A DNA stretch of 64,000 nt from Theobroma cacao (Eukaryota > Streptophyta > Magnoliopsida > Malvales > Malvaceae), in the NCBI RefSeq assembly GCF_000208745.1, contig NC_030850.1, positions 8,753,536-8,817,535 on the forward strand. Direction: 5' to 3'. The position numbers and the translations under genes are program-made. The stretch's first letter is position 1; every line of letters begins with the position of its first letter. A model generated the notes under the pieces. The model had not been told where the DNA came from and made no database searches. It saw nothing but the letters and a program-made list of their open reading frames with translations. Shown here in pieces: positions 46,380 through 59,000 of the stretch.

Positions 46380-48410
46380 CGTCAGGAAAACTTTTGTCCA
46401 AGGGTAACCATAACTCCCAACTTTCAGTTGAAATATATACATGGGAATGCAACTATTCCTTAATTGTCACCAAAGCCTCCATGTGTTGGTTATGTTTGGA
46501 ATCAAAGAAAGAGAAATGGAATTCTTCTCATTGAAGAATAGTGGAATTCTTTTCATTGAAGAATAGTGGAATTCTTTTCATTTTAGTATATATTCCTTGA
46601 TTGCTCATCACTTGGAATCAGTTTTACATTTTCATTTATTCTAGTTTAGATGATGAATCTGGATTAGGAGCATCAAAATTCAAAGCCATGTTAAGGTCTG
46701 ACACCATCAAAATCAAATACACATCCCTTGTTTCATAATGTCTCTCTAGGCCATAGCCCAGTCATTCTCTCCTTTTCACCCTCAAATTGCAACTGCCAAT
46801 TAGTGACTTGGCAAAAAAGGGTTAGTAATTTGAACAGTTTTGCTTCTTTTAATTTCACAAAAACAGCCCAGATTGCAGACATTGATTTCAAACACAAACA
46901 AGAAAGCCAATCCCAGGCGGATCTGATATAAAACAAATTCAAACATGCCCGCAGACACTCAAAAAAATGTGGGTCGAAACCAGGCCCCCTCATCAAAGCC
47001 GCCCAGAAAGGGGGTTCAGAGGGAGCAGACATGTTGACCCATCGGAGGATTCAATTTCTGTGCACATTACCATGCTTCCTTCATTGTTTGTTCCAGAGCA
47101 TCGGCTTATTGTACACAGATTTTTTCTTCTCAAATCTACTACAGCCACAACCAATTGAATGAATGAATTCCTGTCAAAAAAATTAAAACCCCGACCAGCA
47201 GTGACTAAGAAAAAGAGAACTTGACATCAGCTTTTCTTTCTTCTTTGAAGAGCGAGAACTCCCCATGGGAGCAGGGCAGCAGCAGACAAATCTTAAGCAC
47301 ATATATATAGAAAAAAGAGGGCTGCCAATGCTAGGGTTTTTCTTCTTCACCAAATGACAAAAATAACCCAATTCAATAATAAATTCCTTCGACCCCAAAA
47401 CCTAAGCTTTGGGCCACTAGGACACTCTTATTTGAGGTGCAATTTGTTCATGAATCATATAATGTTATTCTTTTTATAAAAATAAATATTAATTTAGCTA
47501 TTTTAATAAAATTAAAGACTTTTTTCTTTTAATAAACTTGTTAAAGATTAACATTTAATTGATAAAAAAACCTTTAAAATTTTGATGCCTATTATTTTAA
47601 ATACATTACATTTTACTAAACATATATATATGTACCTAAAAATTCACATATTTGATTTTTTAATAAAAGAAAATATTTTTCATTCAAAGTTTTTAAAAAC
47701 ATGTATTAAATGGTATTTTAATTGTAACTCAATATGATATGTTTTATTATAACTCAAATAATAGATATAGCGAGGTTGAAGTTTGGTCGTCAAATTAGAA
47801 TAACAGATACTTCGATTAAATTTTTAAATGATTAAATTATTGATTTAATTTTTTTCATTGTGTTTGATAATTTATTTTAAAAATTAATTAATAGAAGATT
47901 TTCAAAAATAGTTTTAAAAATTCTCAGTGACTAAAAACTTAATGTATTTAGTCAATTAATTTTTTTAAAAAATTTGTTATTTAATTACAGTAATATTATG
48001 TTCTTTTCTAATCACTTATTCCTTCTTTTTTTTTAAAAAAATTCACCAAAGAAAATAATTATAAAATTCTATTTCTCTTCTACAGAAATTCCAATAAAAA
48101 GTTGACTAATATTATAATTTCCAATAGCATACCAAACAATTTTTATATTATAACTTCATTGCTTAAAATTTTTAAAATTTAGTACTAATTTTTCAATGTA
48201 AAACGTTTTAAATTAAGTATTTAAATTTTTCAAAAAATAAAGGATGAGAATTGTGTGGAACATCAATGGACACAATTACACGAACCCAGCGTGAAGAGTG
48301 AAGACCCAGATATTTTTTTTCTTTTTCCAAATATTTTGATTTCTAAACTGAATGAATGAATAAAACTTATAAGCTGAAGTGAAGGAGAAGCGTTTTAGCT
48401 TTGGACAGCA
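46380..48410. other. Divergent intergenic region between DC1 (-) and CGL160 (+)
   Basis: About 2 kb should hold both promoters. It includes a short 25-bp tandem repeat (46,517-46,590), a moderately GC-rich stretch at 46,960-47,060 and a strongly AT-rich stretch from 47,450 to 48,260. Small ORFs here are short, lack recognisable domains and overlap on both strands. Confidence 0.5.
46517..46590. repeat. 25-bp tandem repeat (~2.8 copies)
   Basis: TGGAATTCTTCTCATTGAAG and its following AATAG repeat at 46,517, 46,542 and 46,567 (last copy partial), with one or two differences. It lies about 140 bases upstream of the DC1 start, in its probable promoter. Each unit contains the palindromic GAATTC. 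Confidence 0.85.
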
Positions 48411-51400
48411 ATGGCAACACTAAACTATATGCCATTGAGAGTAAGTTCAACGACAGCAGCATTCTCTCAAGAACAGCAAGCACCAAACCCAAGACGGACC
48501 AAAATCATCTTGCCCAAGAAGAAGCCCCTTAAATGGTCAACAGGCGTGGCTCCAGGGGAGTATGGGGGCCCGCCTGCAACCACCAAGCTTCGCAAGTACT
48601 GGGGTGGTGAAGAAGACGACCCTTTAACCTCTGATGACTTCATTTGGAACAAGGACTTCGTTGGTAGAATGAAGAAGCTCATTCAGGACCCTGCTTCTGC
48701 CGATGACTCTTCTCTTCAACCCTCCCCTGTTAAGGTCAAAGTTTGTTTTTGCTTTACTGTATTGGCCTCCTTCCCAGTAAGGGTTTGTTTTGAAGTTTGG
48801 TAGCAGAATGGGAATAGCTTTTATATGGTTATCTTAATGAATTTTGTGATTTAAAGTCTATCTGCTTATGGTTGGTGGCTTTATTAGTGGGGTTGCTATG
48901 TAGTTTTAACAGTTTGATTGTTTTAATTGTTTGTTTGATTGATTGTCATTATCCCATAATAGAAAAAATAATTATATTTTTCGTTGATATGATTGTCAGT
49001 TGGACTGCATTACTCTCATATTTTGTTCATCGCCTATGTTATAATTCAGTTCATATGGTTTGGTGTAAACAGGAAGAGCCTTCTGGATTTTTAAGCTTAA
49101 ATCGAGTTATGAGCCTTGACAGGTTTATGCCTATTAACAATGTGACAATTCAATGTATTTTCTCTAGATATTTCTCTCTTCCATATTTGTTGCTCATGTT
49201 ATTTTTTTTTTTTTTCATTGATATGGGAATATAAATAGTCTGGATGTCGATCTGAGCAAGGAACTTACAGCACCTTCAAAGCCTGTGTTAGAACAGACAG
49301 TTGAATCTACAACTCAAGTGAGACAACGGGTTTTCATTTCCTATCAGATCTTCTTGATCTAATGGCATTTTCTCTCTAATCACGAAATTTCTTATTTTGT
49401 CTATTGGAATGAAATGACTACCAGAGCAGTGGTAGCATGTCGTGCAAATGGAAATTGGTGCCAACACGGCGTGAGCAAGAAAAGTGGGATAAAGCAACCA
49501 AGGCTGCAACTGGTGGCAGTGTGAGTTATAATTCAATTCCCACAAAGTGGTTATAAGTAACTTTTGATCAGTTAATTGTCAGTCAAGAAAACACATAGTA
49601 TGAATACTTGTGACTATGAAGCACAAATTTTGACTTTGATTTTGCCTTCAGAAGTAGAAGCTTTATTCATGTTGATTCTTGACATTGTGAAGTGGAAGGA
49701 TACTTCCACTTTGCATTTTCTGATTCTGATGTGGTTCTACCATCTAGGATGTGATATTGCGGGAGGTACGGCGGCCTCAAGGAGACCCTGAAGTGTTGGC
49801 TGCTCAATCAAGGGAGCAGTACTTTAAGGTAGTTGGGAGTAGTATTTGTTGATTTCATCATCTCATTTGTTACAGTTTCACTCTGTTTGTACCTAGGGGA
49901 AGAGATATCTTAAGGTTTTCTCTTATCTTTATAACTTTTGGAATTTCATGTTGCAGTTGAAAAGGAAGTTGCAAGTTCTCACCTTGATTATAGGTGGTGT
50001 TGGTCTAGTCTCAGCTTATGTTTCTTACACTCCTGAAATTGCTGCTAGGTTCGTTTATATTTGCACATATTTTAGTTATTTAGTATATTTCTTAGTAGGC
50101 AGTCTTCCTGTATACTTAATATAATTTGCAATTTAGGTTAATAAGTTGTTCCTTGTGGCAGCTGAGATTAATCTCTCTTATTCTTTTTCTTTCCTTTTTT
50201 CCTTTTTTAAACTTTTGTGGTCTGTCATGTTTTAACAATCAAGCATATCAGATACCTATTACTAAAATCATTGGGTAAACTCCTACACCCTTGTGGTTTC
50301 CAATTTTCTCACATGGCATACTGTTATTTCTTTTTTCCCAATTAGTATGCTGTGAATAAATTCTGTTTCCATAGGGGTTAGGTTGTTAATTTTGCTCAGT
50401 AAAATTTAAAAAAGTACCTTTAAGTGTGAATAAATAGGCTAACTTTTGAATTGAGGGTATTTTGATAATTTTATTGGATGAAATTAACAGTTTAACCTCT
50501 TTAGGAACAGAATTTATGTACAAGGGCTAAATGGAAAAAGGAAATCATAGAGTGCTATATGGAAAAAGTTGGAACCGCAGGAGGTGTACAGTGGAGTTCA
50601 CCCTAAATCATTTGAGTTGTTCTCTATATTAACCATTGCTCAGAACTTGAGAACAATATGTATTGCTAGCCATCTAGTAATTGAGAAGTGAGAACTACAG
50701 TTTATGAATGCTAGAACTGGTGTATTTGTGAGGATATGTCACAAACTTGCATTATTTCTTATTTCAGCTTTATGTACTCTCTCATCCTCCCCCCCTCTCT
50801 ATGTCTTCTCCTTCCATTGGTGCTACCATGCTGGGTATTCCCTCCTTTCTTTTTTTTAATTCCTCTCTCTTCATTATCAAATCTTTCTGTCTTTGACTTA
50901 ATTACACTTCCTTTGCTCTTTCCTGAGAGTAGAGAAAAAAAGGATGAGAAAGAAGTGATACAGAGAGAAAGGGTGAACAAAAAAGAAGAAAAAAGAGGGA
51001 AACTAAAATTGAGTTACTTAGGATCCAGCATGGCCTTTTTTGTTACTTTTTTTAATGGTAATTAGAGTAAGGACCATTCTAAGAATAGTTTCAAACTATC
51101 ATAAATGTCAAAATTTAAACCATGTGGGCTGTATAAGAATTCAACTCAAACTTTAAGGATGATGTTTTTATTTACCCATTTCATTGCTTTATGGATCTGG
51201 AGATGTTACATGTAAATTCAATTTTTAGTATATTGTAGAGTTAAATAATTGTCAATAGCTTTAAAACCTTATTTTAAGCCATGCATTAGTCATAACCATC
51301 TGCACACATTCCTTTTGTATATTTGTTGGCCATAGCCTACTGCCATGTCAAATGTATTGTTAAGAGACAACAATCTCAACTAGATCATACAACCATTAAC

Positions 51401-54400
51401 TTGCTTTATATGAAAATCCCTTTTGAACAGATAATGATTCTCTGGTTGTGATTATAGGTGGAAAGAGTATTAGTTTTATAGTTCTAGATCTATTATGCCA
51501 TTGCATATAAACTTTTAAACTTAGGAGCTCACTGTTCTCGCCATGATATCTGAAGCTTTTTGATTTTTCCTGACTGCAGCTTTGGTGCTGGGTTGCTTGG
51601 TTCTTTGGTGTATATGCGTATGCTGGGAAGTAGTGTGGATTCCCTTACAGAAGGAGCAAAGGGGCGTATGAAGTAAGTAATTTATTAGTCCTTAAAACTC
51701 AGATGCTTACTATCTTGACCTGATCACTTTCAGGTATATTCTGCACTATCTTGACATCCTTGGTACCACGTATTTCTTTGACTGCGTACTCACTTAACTG
51801 ATCATCTCAGCAACCATAGTATCATTAGTAGTTGAAACCAAAATACGGCAAATGAAACAGGACATAAATTTCTAATTCTTTTCTCTTACTGTACTTACAG
51901 AATGTAAATGTGAATCAGATAGATGAAATCAGCTGGATACTGATTTAGATGCTTAAACCCTTTACATGAAGAATGACTTATTAAGGCTCTGCTTGGTTGA
52001 TGCTTTTGCTATTGGCCTTTTATTTCTGTTCATTTTTTATTTTCTGCTTTTTGCTTTCTATTCATTTTTTGAACAAAAAAAAAAAAAAAAAAAAGAAGTA
52101 GAGGAAAAAGAAAGCAAATAGCAAATAGAAAGCATCAACAAACGGAGCTTAAGCTTTACAAGTAAAAGAAAAAAATGAAAGAAAGCTTTAGGGAACTGTT
52201 GCTATAAATGCATTTTATTTATTTATCACTGCAATGATTTGATATTTTACAATTTTATTCATTCCTAGATGATAAAAACTTGGTTAGATAATTTGTTCAG
52301 ACATTTGATAATCTATATGTTATGTGGAATGCTTTGGTTCCACTATAAATTTTACTTTAAAGTTAAATACTTGAACTTCAAGTCGACAGGAGACTTGTGC
52401 TCACACAGGTTAGCTCTTTGTTAAGTATAGAGGAGGTAATGCTGTTCAACAGTTTTACCTGCATTATGTCCATTTTTCCCCTGTAGTTTCTTGACAGGTT
52501 TCATCTGCATGTTCCAAGAAGATACTGTCTTGCTAAAACACTCTTATCTTGCTAAATTTACATTGACTATTATTTAAATGAGGTAGTAAACTTGAGTTAT
52601 GATCCATGAGATACCATATTGTCGAATCCCTGAATGTCTTGCTGAGTAATGCCACAAAACAATCTCACAACTAATGTTCTACAGATATATGTCCATTGTG
52701 TATTTTATTTGCATAACTCTTTTGACTTGTTTCCATTGGTAAGACTAGTTTTAATCTCACCAAAGAAAAAACCAATTTGTTTTGAGTGCAGAAATGGTCA
52801 TTGGAGAATTTTGATATTAAATGTGCCTAAATTTAATGTTTTCATCAAATCTTGGAAATAAACTTATTTCTTAAAGTAAGGACCCATGTTGGTAGTAAAA
52901 TATAGTAAGAGAGTTTCTTGTCAAGACAGTTTTGGAATGTGTAAAAGGATTAAAGAGTAGTTGGGATAAATACCAACATAAGGAAATTTATAAAGTCCTC
53001 TATGAGGAGGCAAGTATCAACCTAGAGAGACATAGTTGTCTTTTCTCCTCTTTGTGCCCCTCTTGATCCTTCTCTTCTCTGTTGTGGCTTTGATAGCTTT
53101 CCTTTAATTAGGCTTTCCAATATTCTGCTTGCATGTCAAGAACTGATTTCGCAACAGTGATATAGCGGAAGTTGGTCATTGCAACCTGCTTTCAGCATTG
53201 TCGCAATGAGCCATAAGTGCTGAGGGCAAGCTCTAAATGTTCAGTGCCATGGGAAATGACCTACAAGTAATGGAAATCGCTCAAAAAATTCTAAGTTGAA
53301 CAGGATGAGATCCGTGATGTCTTTTTCTTTTTTGGGAAATGGCCTACAAGTAATGGAAATTGCTCTAAATTTCTAAGTTGAACAGGATGGGATCCATGGT
53401 GTCGTTTTCTTTTTTTTTTTTCTTTCACATTTGTTCCTCACATAATCTTCCAAGTCTAAAGTGACTTGATTTAACTTTTTAGCTCACTTTGAGCTTTGCT
53501 TTCAGGGGTGCAGTTGCACAGCCAAGGCTGCTCGTTCCTGTTGTATTGGTCATGATCTATAACCGTTGGAATGGGTAAGCACCTTTTCTAGCATTCTCGT
53601 GTTGATAAATTGCTTTATCTGTTAACTAAGAAGCAACTTTTCTCAAGGCAGTTTGTTGAAATTCTGGTGAAATCTCTTTCTCACGTCTCACCAACTTCTG
53701 AGCATTTCTATAACTTTACAACTCTAGTAATGCTCTCTATTTTGTAATTACCTGTTGTCCTTGTGCATTCTGTTATGCTGTTCTTTCCTCTATTGTGTAA
53801 AATCTATCGCTTAGGGTGCACAATGGAAGATAATCCTCTTCCATCCCTTTACTCACTCTATACACATCGAACATGCCTAGATTTGATTCCAAGACCTTAA
53901 ACTCTGTTAAAAGAAAAGATACCACCAGGCTACGTGCTTGTGGGCATTATTTCACCTTCAATTGCTGTGTCCTGTATTCAAGATAGTATTTCCATTTTTC
54001 ATCATGTTAAAAGAATAAAATTTTCTTTTTCTTTTCTTTTTTTTTTTTAAGAAAAAGTTTACCGAATTTTGAATCATTTTGTCTGAGATGTTTCCTTTGT
54101 ACTTCATACTGTAACTTATCCTACGGGGAGGTAAGTTTCACAGCTCAAAGCCTAGCTGTTAGAATTCTGCATTTAGATATCTTTTGGTTAGAGTTTATGT
54201 TCTTCCCCCAATAGGTCACTTGGTTGACAAATTTGTTTCTCATGCCATATTTAACTATTCTTACATCATGTTACCTTTTTGGCATTATAAAAGGGTACTG
54301 CTTTGTCTTCATGATTATCCTGTTCATTTTAGTACCTTTCTCAATGGCTTTCTCTAATTTGTTGTAAGATGCTGTTAGATTTTCTGTCTGTGGTTTTCCG

Positions 54401-54668
54401 GGCAACCTTGAGCAAATACATCAAAATCCTCTGTCAAAAATTCATCCAGTTCAAGGCATGCGGATCTTCAGATATACTCAAAATCCATAAAAGTTTTGAT
54501 TTTCATGCTGACAATGTTGTTTGGTGTAGGATCCTTGTTCCAGAATATGGTTATATGCATTTAGAATTGATCCCAATGTTGGTGGGATTTTTCACATACA
54601 AGATTGCCACTTTCTTTCAAGCTATAGAGGAGGCAGTTACTGTAGTTGAGAAAAAAACAGAGGTTTAA
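48411..54668 (+). CDS. CGL160: CGL160, chloroplast ATP synthase assembly factor (Atp1/UncI-like)
   Basis: CGL160 is a thylakoid membrane protein, found only in green plants and algae, that helps assemble the c-ring of the chloroplast ATP synthase and link CF1 to CFo. Exons: 48411-48734, 49073-49122, 49239-49317, 49425-49520, 49748-49828, 49957-50048, 51580-51672, 53506-53574, 54530-54668. All are in phase with GT-AG borders and encode 340 aa. The N-terminus is a Ser/Thr/Pro-rich transit peptide followed by the conserved KKPLKWSTGVAPGEYGGPP and TTKLRKYWGGEEDDP. The middle has RREQEKWDKATKAATGGSDV. The C-terminal half has about four hydrophobic segments (LTLIIGGVGLVSAYVSYT; SFGAGLLGSLVYMRML; LLVPVVLVMIYNRW; LELIPMLVGFFTYKIATFF), the Atp1/UncI-like domain. 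It agrees with the Arabidopsis protein as I remember it along its length. A possible 3' UTR intron follows the stop. Confidence 0.95.
50049..51579 (+). other. CGL160 intron 6, no recognised element
   Basis: A 1.5-kb intron. The part 50,770-51,000 has a pyrimidine-rich stretch followed by a purine-rich stretch, which could form a weak hairpin, but no terminal repeats were found. The small ORF there has no recognised domain. Confidence 0.5.
53251..53415. repeat. 83-bp tandem duplication in CGL160 intron 7
   Basis: GGGAAATG[A/G]CCTACAAGTA at 53,251 and 53,334 opens two copies that also share TGGAAAT[C/T]GCTC, TTCTAAGTTGAACAGGATG and a T-rich end. A handful of differences separate them, so the duplication is fairly young. 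The intron spans 51,673-53,505; an A-run of about 18 lies at 52,075-52,094. Confidence 0.88.
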
Positions 54669-55859
54669 TATTGAAAACCCTGTCACGCAGAAGGGCATCT
54701 TAAACAATAAACTTGCTGCAATTCCCACAGGTATTCTATTCATTTTCAGTAATTTCTACACAATTAATAATTCTTTGTTTTAAGACTTCTGGCTTATTTT
54801 GGTCTTGCCAACTTTGTATTTTTCTGTTTTTCTTTATATGAATTCCTGAATTTTGTTTAGAGTTATTGAATGTGTTAAAATGTCAGAGGAGAATTGAGGT
54901 ATATAATCTAACTTAGCAAAATTTTATCCAAAAATAAAAGAGCAATAATTGGCAGGTTTTGGCGTTGTGGATACACATATTTATAAAAAAAAAAAAAAAC
55001 TGTGCTTAAAAGTGCAAATATAAGCCTTTTCGGCAACTTACATTTTATGCCCCTTTCTTTCCACTTTTACTTTCAGTATTATTTTTGTAACATATATGCA
55101 GAAATGGTTTCAGCTGCTGATTGGGCTGCTTAGAAGCGAGGGATAACATGAAAACATTGGGCAGAAGACAAATAGAACAAGAAACTCTTACCATTCTTAA
55201 TCATTACTGGATATTAAGAAGGTTGTTGGATTTCTTTTGGTGCATCGATTTCTCTTGTTGAAGAGCAAAATGCTTTGTAGAAGATGACAGTAATTATTCT
55301 TGTACACTTTTGATGTAAAATGCTATCTAGAGACAAATTTTTGTTTCTAGATTTCAATCTATTTTTTCTTTTGGGACATGGGAAGTGTCACTGGGTCTCC
55401 GCCTTTGGTGGGTTATATAACCAAAGGTAGTACTTTGAATATATAATAAGAGGTAAGAGCCTATGATAATACATCCAACCTCCTGCTGTTCAACTAAATT
55501 TATGATGAAACTATTTCGAATGTTATATGTTTGAAACGTAAAATGCTTTGTAGAATATGACAGTAAGCTTTTTTGGACGATTTCTGTAAAATGATGGATA
55601 AAGATTAAAATTATGAAACAAAGCTGCTGTTAAAAGTAATTTTCATTTAAATTGCAACTTAAATTCGTTTTATATCTCATGTTCACATGGAAACATCAAA
55701 GATGCAAAAGAGGGAAATTTTAACATATGATTCCATGCTTTCCACCCACATGCTTTTGGTGAAGATGACCCTCATATCGAAAGCAGGGTGAAAGATATAG
55801 TTAAAAGAAAGCTGAAATTTCAAGTTCTAGATGATTAAACCAGAAAAATATATAGTAAC

Positions 55860-55892
<33 letters not shown>

Positions 55893-56030
55893 GAGGATTT
55901 ATTTGAAATAACTTCAGCCTTCAAAGGCTACAACATGCATTTCATACGGTAGGAATATACTGGGATGATGAGGCATGCGATTATATGAAACAACGATGTG
56001 CAATTTTGCAGCTATGTTTAATTTTAAGCT
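54669..56030. other. Convergent intergenic region (3' UTRs of CGL160 and PEPC)
   Basis: The 3' UTR of CGL160 appears to continue at least to about 55,330. A plausible 3' UTR intron starts at CACAG|GTATTC (54,731) and ends at ATGCAG|AAATGG (about 55,101). The rest has AT-rich sequence and the TAA microsatellite. No coding frame is convincing. Confidence 0.5.
55861..55890. repeat. (TAA)n microsatellite
   Basis: About ten perfect TAA units, 140 bases beyond the PEPC stop codon, possibly within its 3' untranslated region. Confidence 0.92.
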
Positions 56031-59000
56031 TTAACCAGTGTTTTGCATGCCAGCAGCGATACCCTTCATGGTCAAAATAAGGGTGTCTTCCAGACCAGGA
56101 GCATACTCGCTTGTAGGGTTGAGTTTCACGAGCTCTGCAGCTGCCTTGCTGGATTCCATGTATTCCTTGGATAAGTGAGGCCTCACCTTGACATGATAAT
56201 CAGGGTCACGGATCCTTTTCAAAGTGTATGCTTGGCAGACATTAAGGGTTGTGATGTAAGCATCACGAAGACAGAGCCTCTGCTTCAAGTAGGGGTCTCC
56301 TTCAAGAAGATCTCTGTGACCGGCAACCTACAAGGAAAGAAAGTTAAATTTGGTTTATTGCATAGGTACTATAGTATACGCTTCTCAAGAAAAAACCCTT
56401 AACTCAGGAATATTAAGCCCTCCCATGAAGTGAACGAACAATGCTTTGTAGGCTCCATATAAATACAACTATCTTTATTCTAGAATCAACCCGTTGTAAT
56501 ACCTGGAGAAGAAGATGCTTAGTGTCTTCATAGTTTTTCCTCAAGTTCTCTCCAAAGGGCCAGAGTTCCTTGGATACTAGCAGCTTGTCATATAAGGCAG
56601 CAATTCCTGGGTCTCCCTTGGCAAACACCATTTCAATTAAGTCCATTGTGACCCTAAAGAAAGGCCATTGGTTGTACATCTCTTTAAGCATATGGAGATT
56701 CTTTATATCCTTCTCGATAACATGCTTAAAAGCAGCTCCAAAGCCAAGCCACACAGGTAAATGAAATCTTGTTTGAGTCCATGCAAAGATCCATGGAATT
56801 GCACGGAGTGATTCAATGCCTCCACTTGGCTTTCTTTTTGATGGACGACTGCCAATATTCATCCGACCATACTCCAATTCCGGTGTTGCCTGCCATGAGT
56901 TTATTCACAGAAATTAAAACTAAAACCACAGTTTTACAAGCATCATTGTTACTTCAACAATTAAGGCTTCAGCTCTTTGAAAAGTTGAAAAATATATGAA
57001 TCAAAGTTTAGAAGTTGGCAGGATATTTCAAAAGGAAAATGGGAAATATTTCGAAAACAAATTTCAAACTCAGATTCAAAATATTCATTAAATTTTCTTC
57101 CTTTAGTGCATGATTAATTAGATCCTTTGACAATTATGCAATACATGCAATAGTATTCTTTTTTTTTTGCCAGTGGAGGAGCATTTGATGCAGTTTTTTA
57201 GATGAGAATGGTTCACTTAGGATATTCAAAGTGAACTATTTAATTGTCTGAAAATCAGCTATGTATGCTTATACAAATAGATAAGTCAGCCAATATAAAA
57301 CTTTCTCGAAAGTTGGAAAAATTTTAATGAAAGTTTGTACCAAATGTAACGTTACACTGAATTAGATTTGAGCACCAAATAAGTACTTATAGGAGTGAAA
57401 TACTTACTAGGCGGAAGTATTCAACAAAACGAGGTTCCTGGAAGACTACAGAACGGTATTCCTTTGTTGCAACTACTGCCATTTCATCCATGAGTGCACG
57501 CCATTCTGGCTTTGGTGAGACAGGGGGATGCATTCCATGCTCAAGTGTAGCAGCAGTAAAACGCTGAAGCGTCCTGAAGCACAAGTGCTCCTCTCCAAAT
57601 GACTGTTCAATAACTTCACCTTGAACTGTTACACGAAGTGATCCATGAATTGTGTCTGGCGGTTGAGACAATATAGCAAGATGGGTGGGTCCCCCTCCTC
57701 TTCCAACTGTCCCTCCTCGGCCATGGAACATTGTAAGCTTAATGCCATACTGCTTTGCCACCTTTACAAGCTCCTCTTGAGCCTTGTATAGCTGCCAAGC
57801 TGCAGAGAGACGTCCAGCATCCTTTCCAGAATCCGAGTAACCTATCATTACTTCTTGTTTCCCATTGATCCGGTCTCTGTACCAATCTATAGAGAAGAGA
57901 CGAGCCACAGCAGCAGGAGCAGCATCAAGATCAGCAAGTTTTTCAAACAATGGAACTACCCTTAATGGTTGCTTTACATGGCATTCACGTTGTAGAAGCT
58001 CGACGGCAAGCACATCAGATGGGGCTGTTGCCATTGAGATTATATAGGCACCAAAGTTGTCTGGAGGCAGTTCAGAAATGACATGGAATGTGTCCAACAC
58101 ATCAGCGACTTCTTCTGTTTTGGGAAGATCAGGGCCAAATAGAGGGCGCTTGCCTCTGAGTTCAGATAAGAGCCATTCCTGTCGGCGATCCTCAGGCCAT
58201 TCTCGATAAGATCCAATGTCTAGGTGCTTTGTGATAGCATTAAGGGCATCAGTATGCCGGTCAGATTCCTGTCGGATATCAAGTCTTACAAGTGAGAGCC
58301 CAAATGTTGAAACTTGCCGTAGGAAATCAAGAAGGCTTCCATCAGCTATTGGCTGATCACCACAACTGCAGAGTGATCTATAGCAGAGTTCAAGAGGCTC
58401 CAGAAACTATAGGAATGCAAAAAAGAACCAGTCAATATTAAGGAAAAAATAATTACGTTAGACTAATGCTAAATTCAGACCAACATAAATAGTATAAGGA
58501 CTATTACATTGATTTATCAAAGTTCTGATTCGAAAAATTGGATTTGGGTAATCAAAATGATGAAAAATAACAATCATTAAAATCTAGGATATCATAAATA
58601 TATTTCATTACTTCTGATGCAATGGACTAGCTTTGGTCCTACCAATCAAAAGTCCTTGTAGCAATGTATTCCCTCAAGCAGTAGAGGACTAATCTAATAA
58701 CGTCAAGAATTTGTTGCAGCATCTACCATCATACTCAGACATAGGCTTTTGTGCAATGCAAAACTTATTTCACTAAAACAAAATCCATATAGTCAGTGGA
58801 TAAATTATGTTAGAGATTACTAAATCCCTAAATACTGGATAGAGATGTAGTTATCAGAACATTGAAATTAATCACAACATACATAATTGTGAAAAGCAAC
58901 TAGAGTGAGTTCTAATATTCTCATAGGAGCCCCTAGTTTTGGGTATATTATGTATGGTAAAACGTGAGTATCTGCCTCAGCAGCACTTCACACCATAAAG

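Noticed and set aside
46960..47045. Minus-strand GGTTTCGACCC followed by a T-run, considered as a tRNA T-arm with terminator
   Set aside because: The T-stem does not pair as needed and no acceptor, D-arm or anticodon arm could be built.
50736..51065. 109-codon ORF in a CGL160 intron, Lys/Glu-rich C-terminus
   Set aside because: It is produced by pyrimidine- and purine-rich low-complexity sequence inside an intron between two in-phase exons.
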